Positions 11,565-23,100 of a stretch of 64,000 nt of DNA are shown in pieces. Made by a program: the position numbers and the translations under genes. Position 1 is the stretch's first letter; each line of letters opens with the position of its first letter. The notes under the pieces are model-generated. The model saw nothing but the letters and a program-made list of their open reading frames with translations. It was not told where the DNA came from and made no database searches. This stretch comes from Zygnema circumcarinatum (Eukaryota > Streptophyta > Zygnematophyceae > Zygnematales > Zygnemataceae), in contig CM074805.1 of NCBI GenBank assembly GCA_037447605.1, positions 2,673,549-2,737,548 on the forward strand. Reading direction: 5' to 3'.

Positions 11565-12472
11565 TGGGGTTAAAGAGGCTGGCGAGGCTAGTTGTAGGTC
11601 TTTGTCACGGCCCTTTCCTTGCGTCAAAGTCTTTGAAGCCCGATGAAAGAGGTTGGGCTGGTCTTTGTGGGTACGCATCGCGACATAGAGCGAGATCCGG
11701 GGGATTGAGGAAGATGCAGCGTGAGCGTGGGATCACGAAGATGTTCCCACGGCGGTGGACTCGTCTTAAGAGCCCTTCCTTGGGGGCTCTCCTCCCCTGT
11801 CCTCTCCTCGTGGTCTCTTAGCTAGGCTTCTAGTTATCATTGGTGTTTAGCAGGGAGGAATGTAGGGGCGAGGATAGAAGCGGGATAGTGGCAGCATGGT
11901 GGCGGCAAAGGGAAGCGAGGACTCAACTTAGATAAAGGTGGTATTTTGAAACTCACCCCAGCCAGCGGTTGGCTGGGGATAGTCATCACAATGATATCTT
12001 CTCTTGAAATCTTTGTGTCTAGGCCAGATGGGGCGTCTAAATGCTATAGGCTGAAGACTCTTTCTCTCTCTCTCTCTCTATCTATGGCATGGAACTCTCT
12101 CTCTCTCTCACACTTAGCGCCGTTGCGGCGAAGAAGGAAGAGAAAGAACAAGACAACAAACCACACAGCAATTACAAATACTAAGCCCAGCACTAAAAGA
12201 CAAACAAGCATCACTGACATCCCATCTACTTAACACTGACAATAGATCTTGAGCCTTAGCAGTGACAGTCCCTGATTGGCCAACTGCCCACTGAGAGGCC
12301 TGACTAACTACTTGGGGCCTTCTGATAGGTCCGCTGCTGACAATCGGCGGCATTTGGCGGCGCTTCCGAGTGCGCCTAGCTGGATGGTGTGCTGTTCCGT
12401 GGGCCGCCAACACATGGCGCCGCCTTCTCGCAGTATCCGTCGGCAACTCCTGGATTATGCCGGTCCGTGACA
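11565..12472 (-). repeat. gypsy 5' LTR (probable)
   Basis: On the minus strand the stretch starts TGTCACGGACCGG, a start common in plant gypsy LTRs, and ends TAACCCCA next to the primer-binding site. The partner LTR is outside the window, so the borders are inferred from TG/CA ends and the PBS only. It contains two CT microsatellites at 12061-12080 and 12093-12109. Confidence 0.55.
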
Positions 12473-14165
12473 CTGAATATGAATATGTCAAGTACGACTG
12501 AACGGGCGCGGATCCGTCGAACGCAGCTCCGTTACGCTACAAGCGCGAGGGTTTTTAGGGTTTTAGGGTACGGATAGTACGAATAGTACGGCTAACACGA
12601 AGTTACCGTACAAAAAGGTGGTTTCGGCAAAATCGGTGCGAATTTATTGGTGACGCACTGTTGAAGGTGGAAAATATGACGAGGACCCCCTGTATCCGAT
12701 ACGGTACGTCGCGGTACGATATGTTAACAAACGATACGATACGATATGCACGGACCTACATGAACACTAACATAATTCCGCTCGCCTATTGGTAACACGG
12801 ACCTTCTATTTGCCAAAAACAATTTTTTCGCCCGGTATTTGCCGAAACCAGGTGGAAAATATGACGAGGACCCCCTGTAAGTTATGACCGTACAACTAGG
12901 GGCAGGGCGTACGGACGACGCGCGAGCGTACGGACGCCAACAGGGGCGCTGGACAGGCGCGCGCGATGTCGGTGGAGGGACGCGAAGCTTCGAGGAAGGC
13001 TGGCGCGTCGAGGGAGGGCGCTTTTCGTACGGACGCTTCCTCTGGCCATGGCGGGCGGCCCTCCCTCTGGCCGAGCTCTCCCTCCTGCGCAGAGCGGAGC
13101 GACTTCCAGGAGAGGCGCGGAGCTGCCCCAATGTCGTGGAGGAGCGCGTCGTGGCAGCGCGCGGTGGGACGCGGAGTTATGCAGCATTTAGTATTTAAGA
13201 AGGATATATTATTTATGATTTGTTTAACTTAATTCAGCTGTTGTAGCTCAGCTCGTAGCAGTGCTGAGTGGAGTTTTCTGGCTGTATGGCCAGCAGCAGG
13301 AAGTTGGGGCAGTTAGTCAGAGAAGTATCAGAAGCTTGGAGAGCTAAACTTACTGCTTGTTACTTTCCCATTCTTTATGAAGGAGTTTTGAGGCCGTCGG
13401 CGCTTTCGCCTTGCTTTCACTTTTCTCGGTGTTTTTGTTCTGAAGTATGTTTCTCTTTCAGTCTGTGTGCATTTGAGGGGCATTTTGTTTCAGACCTGCA
13501 GACATGGCAAAGGGTGCAGTTAGAGGGAACAACCTGACCTGGCTCAATTTAGCGAGTTAAAAGACTACAAAGCTACAGTACGTCGAACAAGGGTGAACAT
13601 GCTTGTTGTTTGAATTGTACCGCAACTTGGTTTCGGTATGTACACTTCGAAATACCGCCACAGGTGCAGTGCTTCTCGAACCAGCATGGAAAAGGTTTTA
13701 GTACAAATCAAAAAGAAGCATGTCAAACCATCTTGGGACATAGCTGCTACGACAGCTGCACGTTTGGTGCTAGAATGACCACATATGGCAATTGGTTGAC
13801 GGCCAAGAGGCTCGTCAAACAAATGATTTCGAAGATGCGAAGCTGCACTGACTTTGGCAGATGTTGACATTACCTACTGTAATTCCTGACGTGAAGGTTT
13901 CCAGAGGCAGAACTCCCCTGGAGGGAATCATCCTCTTAATGCATCTTCAATGCTGCTCTAGAACTTAAATTTTCTTAAGTGGAGCAATGCAACCTGCGCA
14001 CGAACCTCTTGCACAACTTTGGGTGCATTTACTACGTAGTGAGAGCCTAACCATAAGGAAGAGCAAAATCCATTCCTATGAACAAAAAGCGCGAATGCCT
14101 CGTAGACGTAGGCTACTCATGCTGCCAGATTTTCTAAGCGGCTTTTCACTCTTGTGAGCAGAAGA
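12473..14165. other. intergenic spacer with short repeats, no gene seen
   Basis: No convincing coding region is seen on either strand. The spacer holds telomere-like DNA (12548-12569), a repeat-bordered block (12620-12879), many TACG/GTACGG motifs (12570-13030), and an AT-rich TATTTAAGAAGG stretch at about 13192 that could be a TATA region of an unidentified short element. Bases 13560-14165 form the 3' flank of the WDR11-like gene. Confidence 0.6.
12620..12879. repeat. 260-bp block with inverted and direct repeats
   Basis: GGTTTCGGCAAA at 12620-12631 is the exact inverted complement of TTTGCCGAAACC at 12838-12849. A perfect 30-bp direct repeat starting AGGTGGAAAATATGACGAGG is at 12665-12694 and 12850-12879. 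This could be a degenerate MITE or a partial local duplication; no flanking target duplication was found. Confidence 0.75.
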
Positions 14166-17100
14166 TCAACGCGTGGGAAATGAGAGATGCGCCAGCCATC
14201 TTTGGTACTCCTCGAAGAACTCGCACATTTCCTGGACTTTCTTTTGCAGAGGCCTGAGATCCCCCGGCAGGTCCAAATTCTCCCAACCAGCCGACGACTG
14301 CTGCGCCGTCTCTTTTTCTCCCTCGCCCTGCGTCTCCCCAGAAGCAGTCGCCTGCTCTTCCTCCGCCTCTGCCCCCGCAAGTCTTGCAGACATTCCGCCC
14401 TTCTGTAGTTTCACGGCAGTCTGTCGTGCTTCATGGCAGGCGAGGAGGAACATGATGGCCGTGTCCGGCTGCCTTGCTTCCCGCACAGCTTCCAACGCCG
14501 ATGACAGAGCGCCGGCGGCCACAAAGAGAGTCATCGCCCTGCAGGAGACATTTCGCAAATGCAAGCTAGGTCAGAGGGCACACTGCTCTCGGAGCAAGCC
14601 GACTGATGCCTAATTTCCATCTCAAACGTTACAGCAGTAAAAGAAAGGAAAGGGCCTGTCCGCATGCTTCACGTCCAGACTACTGTCATTGGCTTTGCCT
14701 GATACAATAGCGTAGGCCACGGAATGGCAATCTCAGCCTAGTCCAAACATTAGTGCTAACTGGATAAGTAGTACTGACCGCCAAAGATCATGTTCATTGT
14801 TGAGGCAATGCCACGCCCAGCGCAAGAGCACTCTGCATTACACCACCGACCCCGAATTCAGCAAGCACCATAGTGAAGAAAGCCTTCCGAGCATCGGCCC
14901 ACACTTTCCACATCATCTGAACTCCCAGATGCCACGACAACGAATTGCAGCACCATCTCTGACGTGAACAACAATAACAAAACTAACGACAGGATATCTG
15001 TCTCTTCCCTGAATTGTAAGAGCGTGTCCACGTAATTAATTAATAATAATTGACAGAACATGTCAATCAAATGCACAACAAGCCTATCAAGGAAGTTGTG
15101 TTCTACCTTGCACGATCTGAGCCTGACAAGTGTGTTGCTGCGAGGGTGCACGCGTCCACCCAGCGGCCCGCGTCTTGAAACTGTCGCAACATTTGGCGAC
15201 AATTGAGAAGGAGAGGATGAAGAGCAGAACATGAGCAGAGCGTGTCAATAGAACTCTCACACTACATGTCGCCTTGACAGTGACAGTGCATTCCCCTCTT
15301 TGAGAAACTTATTGCACAACAACAACCGCGTGAGAGTTTTGACAAAACAATGTTTGAGAAGCAGAGGGACGGTACGCAGGACATGCCTGCGAGCATGCCT
15401 CCTGATATCGTCCCACAGCACACAGAAGGTGAATCCCTGCCAACGGCTCCTGCGACTGCACCATGTTCGCTGCCACCACCTGCACCCTCCCCTCCGCGAA
15501 TGCAGTTTATCCGTGAGGCACATCATCACAATGGCAGAGCTGTTGCATCCACTAACAGCGCTACATGTACTAGCCGAGCGAGCAGAGCTACAATGCTCCA
15601 TATCAACGACGAATTTAATGCGGAATGGACATCCCACTGTTAAAAGCATATTGCTGAAAGGAATCTTCGATTTGCAGCAGTGTATTCCGAATCATTCCTC
15701 CAATGCGCCCCGCTCGACAAATCTGCCAGAGTCTAATTGGCTGAGTGCAAGGACACTGAATAAGTGCAACAGGCACGTGGGTAAACCTCTCATACTTAAG
15801 CTGTATGAGCCAAACCCTGAATCGCGGGAAAGACAAAAACTCACCTTCACAGCAAGCTCGTGCATGGCGGGAGAGACGGCTGAAGCCAAAGCCACGGCTC
15901 TCAGAGCGTCCACAAAAAACGTGGGACTATCCGGGGGAGAGGCAAGAAGGAGAGTAACAGCAGCTTCATAGTCCCCCACAGCAATGAACCTGCACACCAG
16001 GCACTACCATTATTCACCTCTCCTTCGCCTACTTCCCAGCGAAAGAGATAACAGCATTAATACGAGCAAAACTAGTGTAGAAGCAATGCACAGTCAGAGC
16101 AAATGCAACGGCAGCACATGCAGGCCGCTCAGAGGGGCTCACTCGTGAATCTTCTTCTGCGAGACATCAGGCCCCAACAGCTTTTCGTGCCACTGAATGC
16201 GCTCAAGCGCAGCGGCTCGGACTGCTCCTTGCTCTCCCCACTCCGCATCCTGTTACCGTCCATGAGAGCACAATCCCACCCTTGCGTGAGGACTGTAGGG
16301 CTTGCAGCACTATTAGCTGATCTAGCAATGCTTCATCAGAGTCATACTCATACTGAAACGAGTCGTGGCTCACATAGGAAAGGGGCGACTCCGGCCCTTC
16401 TCCTTCCGCATCCGCCACCCTCAGAACGGAGGGCCTTCGCAAGCCCCGCCTGCTGCTGGCGAACGGAGTGCTCTGCTCTTCAGGGCCTGTAAGGGGCTCT
16501 CCCTCCACCCCCCCACTGCCGCTCCCACTCCCACTCTCCGTGACTGCCTCAGCAGGGGCATCATCGACTGCCGCTTCCCAAAAGGCATATCGCCCTGCTG
16601 CTCCCTGCACTTGTCACTTGCATCAGCTTCCTAGCAACACCCAGATGTTTCGAAGACGAAATGACAAAGGAAATAGCATTCAACGAAGTCTTCCCTCCTC
16701 CGTAAACAGAGTCTCAAGTTTCATAGCGATCGACTCTATCGGAACTATACTTTTTCAACCCACTTCTGATGTTGCGCACAAACAAAGCTTTTGCATGCCA
16801 TGATGGATGACTGAGAGGGAGGGCGAGCCCCCCTACCTTGCTGAGCAGGTGCAGCGCATGCGGCAGCTGTAGCCAGAACTCCGCCTCCGCCATGTCCCCA
16901 TAATGCGCCGCCACAAATGCACACCGCGATGCAACCCCCTTGCGGCAAATGCGCGCATATCTCCTCGCCGCTTCCACTTCCATCAGTCGGCCTGCACGGA
17001 ACAAAAAACAAACAAAAGAAAAACAAAAAGGGTTCAGTGCATGTGGGGGTCCCAAACTTTTCCCCCCATAAGGACTGGTCGGTCTGCATTGCCATCTGAC

Positions 17101-20100
17101 CTGCGAGACGGTGCGGTTCAAGGCCCTTGAGGAGTACTTCCATCACTCCTGAGCTTCCAACGGAGGGCAGAGGGGAGGTGTCCAGCATATGGCGACGAAG
17201 GTCCCCAATGTCTCGAGGGGCTCGTTCGGGCTGCTCTAACCAGGAGGGTTTTACACCCTGCTGAAGGAGCAGGCGCAAAGCCTGTGCCACAATTGCAGTT
17301 AAATGGAACTTCCTTAGACTGGTCCGCAGTATCTACGTGAGGCAAAATCATCAAAATCTGTACCTAGAAGTTGAAATGAGAAACGCGAATGGTCGTGGGA
17401 AGGTTCGCGTTCGATGAACCGAAGGGAGAGGGAGGGGGTCGAGAAGATGTGGTGTACCAAGGCATGTGGAGCCGGAAGTAGGGCCACAGAGCAGAGAGGA
17501 GAAGGGCGGAAGCGCTCCCATGCAGCCACTTGGTTTGCCTCAGGGCGCACACTCTTTAGCGGCACACTCCTGCAGATGGCCCACCCGTCAGTCACGCCCA
17601 GGGAAACACGTTTTAGCCTCAAAAGTAGATATCAATCATAGAAGAAAAGCAGGGTGTGGCTTTGAGGTCATGGACATTCGTCATCTAGTTCCTTGCCCGA
17701 GGGGCTCATTACAGCTGTGAGCTTCAAAACGACACATCCTGAACATGAAGCGAAGGAGCCTTAAAGAATTATATCCTCAACTCAACAGAACTCTCCTTTC
17801 CTTTATCGAAAGTGCAATAGCCATATGAGAAACAGTTTTGCAGGTAGCGGGTGGGTACGCACGCATGCACTTCAAGGAGGCGGAGACTGCCGTCTGCAAC
17901 TGCCACACAGAGCAGTTGGGGCAACGCGTCGGGCCAAAGGTGCGTCTCGCCCTGAAGGGGGAGCCAATCCAGCTCCAAAACAGCAAGATTCGCAAAGTCT
18001 TTCCGAACCAGTACGTTCGGAACAATCTCTCCTGCGTCCTGCAGCATCATCACTTTGGCTCAGGTATTTCTTGCAGAGAGGAACTCCAATATACGGAGTT
18101 GTGAAATAGAAAGCACACGCATGCACAACACGAGTTGTTGGACAGCACAAAGCAGCAGAATTACAGACGGATGAAGGAAAGTGGAACCAGAATGAATGGG
18201 TAGCCTGGTTAACCACCAGCTTCACAAACGGAGCATGGAGGGCACAAAGGCATCAAGCCAAATGCTGTCCATTGAAACAGACATAAACACAATCTTGACC
18301 CTCAAGAAACAACAATCATTCTCAAGCCCCTTTTGCACATGACCATGAAGAGCACGCTCTAATGACAGAAGCACCGCTGTTCCCGGTCATCGAGAGACTG
18401 ACCAGGTCGAAGAGTGCAAAGCTGCGATCGTTGAAGAGCAGCACCACCCTCCCCCTGCTGTGCGCCGTCGGCAGTGAAGGGGCAAACCGGATTCTCCGAA
18501 TCCCTCCGCGGTGCGTGTTGAAGGCCGCCGCCTGCCCCGTCGTCACGTCCCACCACCGCACGTGTCCCAGCCGGTCACCCATCACCTGCATTCCGTACAC
18601 GCTCACACCCCACCATCGGAATCGGGCATACGGGCAATTGAATTTCCCTCTTGCACTTAGAAGAGTTACAAAGTAAGAAACGCAAGGTGGGCCAGAGGGC
18701 AGTCGGCAATGAGGCAGGTTGGGTGCGGAATTGCGAGCAATAGATAGGGCTGCCGAAGAAGCAAGAGGAGGGATGAGGTTGGCAGACCACGTGCGGAAGT
18801 CTGTAGGCCATGGCGGTGACCAGCACATCGGGTGCAACGAATGAAGCTGCGGGCCATTTGGGCCTGCCCTTCAACAAACCCCCAATCTGTTCTCAGGATT
18901 AAGCAAGACGCTACGGCACTCTCTGTTAAATACCCCTTTAAGCTTTGCTCTTATGGTAGTCAAAACCTCATTTTATGATTACAAATTGGGCAAGAAACAA
19001 AGATCGAAAAGAAAAGTGCTTTTATGCGAACCTCTCTGAGATCCACTAGGACCTGCTGACCTAAGTCGAAATGGACAGTGTTCTTAATGCTACATTCTGT
19101 CACATACAGCTATCAAGCATTTGGTCCATTCATCATCAGCATAGCTGTACGGTATGCTTATGATCTGAAATATAGTACATCTATACTGGGTTGAAGGGGC
19201 TTGCATAATACAGACTAATTAAGTCAGTCAGTCAGTCTTGCAAGCATAAGAAGGACGTAAGCAAGCATCATGTGTCGGAACTTCCATAAAGCACTTTCAA
19301 CTTTACAACACTAACAAAGGATTCTCGCGACGTACTCAAAAAGCACAAAACCGACTTTCAAAGCAGTACCTGAAATCGCGCACTCGACGACCACGGAGCT
19401 CAAAGACTCCGAGAGATCCATTCACAAGGGCGAATGCAAAGCTTTCCGCGGGTTCCTCCCCTGCTGGGTCAACCACCTTCTGTCCTTCACCTGCAGGCCA
19501 TCATTGGGAAAAGAAAGGAATGACTCCACATATTTCATGGCCCCTACACCCACCCAAAGTAGTTGAGTCCATACTGAGATCCAACAGACAAAGTAGACAG
19601 AAGATTCAGAAAAGAGTCTCTTAATGACAGAACAGCGAAACTCCTTCACATATGAAGAGAGAAGCGGAAGGCTATTCCCACCTGGCACTGGAAAGAGTGG
19701 CCTCTGCCCTAAAGTGGATGCGCCTCCCACAGGATAGTCCAGAGGGCTGGAAGGCTCTGAAGAGAAGGGGAGGGGGGGGAGTGCCCATTCCATCACTGTG
19801 AAGGGAAGGGCAAGCGAACGCAGCTGCACACAAAAGGAGGGGTCAAGATGGTGGTGCAGTGGGAGAGAGTGTCTCGTTTGGAGGTTTTATAGTGGGGTAA
19901 AGATTGCAAAATGGTAAAGCATGGCATTGAATAATAGAAAAACGATACGAAGTTATGTCCAGTCTAAAATCAACAGGAAAGTCCTGGAATTCTTTCACTA
20001 TGTCAGTATGCGCTGATATTCCATTGTCCCCACGTGAAAGATATGGAGCCATAAGCTCGATCATTATGAAGTAGATTATGAAGATAAAACACAACAAATC

Positions 20101-23100
20101 AAGCAGAATCTAAAACAACCTTCATAACTCCCAAAAGAGAACAGTGATTACTGGGACCCACCATTGTTGGATTTCTCGTCATTGCCCACACTTCAGCGGG
20201 TGCTTCTCGGAAGAGAATCAGTAGATACCTGATACATCAATGTAAGGACCAATTTGCAATTGCTGTCACTCCCTCGATAACAAAAGTGGTTAAACACGTA
20301 TGAGCTGCCCATTGCAAGAGTTTAGAGAAGTCGAAGGGGAGAATGGTGCAAAGGTTGTCGAGCAACGAATTAAGCAAAGGCGAGATCAACTCTCTCATCG
20401 TAAGCTTGCAAACAATTGCAGGGGTACAGCAGCTAGGTGGGTTATCACAAATAGTCGTACATTCACGCCCCAAAATCATCCTCTAGCACGCTATGCAGGA
20501 GCCCGCATGGCGTAGACAATTCTCGTATCGTCAATCAGAATTGTCCTCAAAGCCCATCCTCCAAGAAACACTTCTTCAATATCGCATGGAGATTCACCTG
20601 CCCGATGGAGAAGACCGAAGTCCCCTCATAGGCGAGCGTTCAGGCAACGGCAGAACACGGAAAGGCCGGCTCTGTCCACTTCGCACGTCTGTCACTACCA
20701 CACGATTATGGAAGCCGCCACCCTTGCCTTTCACCTGCAAATGTCCAGACCCCAACCAACTCAATTATTCTGAGAGCAACCATGTTTGGAGGGCATCATT
20801 TTGCCAGACAACCATGCCAAGCTTAGGACATTGAATATGCATTTCTTGGCCCAACTGTGCGTTGGGGGGAAATATGCCAAGCAGCCCCAGTATGAGCGAA
20901 CCGTGACCTTGACGCTGAAAACATCTTGTGGTCAACTGACACTGTAGGATGCATTTCACCGTGTCAAAATGCACCACTGGCGCAGGTCCATGCTCAGGCT
21001 TCTATGCTGTGTTGTTCTTAAATATATTCAGAGGATATGCCCCACACTCCTGTACTCTCACTTCCAGGCTGGCGACAAACATCCCAAAGCTACAAGACCA
21101 TAGAGGAGATTCAATTCACCATTTGAATCCATATCCTATTTGAATTCCGACTTGATTGAAGTGACATAACGCTGCACAGGCATGGCCCTCTTGCCATCTT
21201 CCAGTACAAGGGTGGCTCGGCTGTACGGCTGGCTCAGACTACTATACTGTGAGTGTGCACGTGTTCATCCCACCCTTTACTTTCAAAGTTGTCCTTATCT
21301 CCTTGGGCAATGTTTGCGCTGACAAAAATCCTTCAATTCTTGAACTTCCCCAACCCCTTGCCTTGAACATTTCTTCTTCCAACAGTTCTAAAGACAACGT
21401 GCAGCTCTCGAGTACAGCTGACATTGACAAATTTGTCTTCAAACATGCTCTCACGGATACCGCGATGACCCACCCTTCGCTGCAAGCTTCTCTATCAGTA
21501 CAGCACCTATCCGTGGCACCCCGTCCATCATTTGGAGGATCGACAGCTCACCTCCGTAAAGCTGAAGGAGACAACTCGTTGGTTTCCGAGCCACCGCACT
21601 CCCCTCACCATGGACGGATGGAGCGCAAGGCTAACACAAATGGCATGGCTTGCTGTGTCAAGCAGCTCCACGGACCCACCATTTGTGGCAAGGGCGACTA
21701 AAGGCACAGCCGTGGCAGCTCCCTGACCTAGAGCTCCAACTCCTGCAAATCATCTCAGAGTAATCCCTGAGTTAGGCAATCTTTGAGCCCAGGTCCGTTC
21801 ACGCGAATGTGCTGATTAACAATGAGCTCCAACTTTCTAATTCTGCAGAAGTTGGAGTCCTATGGGTCGCCAACAGGTGTTCCGAGGGCAGCAAGCATGG
21901 CTAGAGAAGGTCAAAGGAAAGTTCGAACACAAACATCCAGTGGATTTGTACTCAAGTTACATTGAACAGGTAGTGTGGTGATCTATTATCATTGCTTTGT
22001 TTCAATAAAAAAAACATATTTAAGGCTCTAGCATACAGTCGCTTGTGTCAAACACCAGCAATATAACTAATCAGGAGAAAGGCATGCTAATGTACTTATA
22101 TATCTTATGGGCCTGGCAGACGCCTCTCACACAGGCAAGATTGCAAAAGCGGCGAGTATGTTTGAGACTTTCCTCTTTCCCAAATGTTCATAGCCACCAT
22201 CACCATCTGTGGTTGCTAAAATTTCATCATTGACCCTTCCAATGAAACTAACTTGCGACTTCCATTCAGGCAAGTTGCCGAGAAATTAAATACTCTGCTT
22301 TCATGTCTGTTAAAAATAGAGCAGAGAACAGGCAGGAGTAGAGGATTCCAGGGCAAAGTGCTCTTTAATCAGGTTAAAAGCCAGTGTAAAATCGAACGTA
22401 TACTTCAAAAGCAAGCGTCAAAATGCATTGGAAAGCTCTTTACACGGCTCAAGCAAGCCGGCAACATCTGGACAAGTTCAGTAGCTGCTCGTCCTAAAGG
22501 TAATGGTAAAGAAAGGCGTTTGCTTATTACAAAGTATAAATGGAAGTAGGAACCCTACCGGGTGTTGTTGCCATAAGCGAGGGAGCTGGGACAGCTAATG
22601 TCGTGATGGGAGATGGAAGTGCATGCATCATGCCCTGTAATTCAATCTGAGGATATGCCAAAATAAATCACATCATCAGCATAGAAATTGTCTTCTCATC
22701 GACTAAGCCCCCTGAATGACTAATTGCAAACTTCACGCAACATGTGGTCACCGGTCTATGCATCCATGAGGACAGGGGTTAGTTACCATATCACTCAACA
22801 TGACGATACACATTATTCCATTATTGATTCCACAGCCTTCTCAATATGGTTAGATGGTAGCCACAAAAGAATCATGTCATTTGCCTTCAATACTATACTA
22901 TCCGAACAGACCCTCATGGTTGTCGTGAGTTCTTTAGTCCTTAGTTTCTCTTTCACGTTGTGTTACTATGCCACTCAAAAGTCAAAACGAAGTAACAAAG
23001 AAGAAAGGCACTTGAGATTATAAGTCGTCAATCGAGACTCACTTTATTACAAACATAGCCATGCATTTCCCGCTCAGCCTATAATCTCTTTTTGTCAGTT

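Larger units (their letters stand above)
1..12472 (-). mobile_element. Ty3/gypsy LTR retrotransposon, right part, interrupted
   Basis: Read on the minus strand, the order is LTR (11565-12472), primer-binding site, gag-like segment (11539-9074), then protease, reverse transcriptase, RNase H and the zinc-binding start of integrase (2876-1). That is the Ty3/gypsy order, RT before integrase. The element leaves the window at base 1, so its 3' LTR is not seen. A copia element with a 5-bp target duplication (2877-9073) sits between the gag-like part and pol. The coding region is broken by frameshifts and stops, so it is a dead copy. The call rests on domain motifs and order and is firm; the outer LTR border is less certain. 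Confidence 0.88.

Noticed and set aside
17553-17569. Alternative 16-bp longer start for WDR11 exon 12 at 17569
   Set aside because: That acceptor breaks the phase with the preceding exon, whereas the acceptor giving 17553 keeps it. The first acceptor remains possible if the upstream donor differs.
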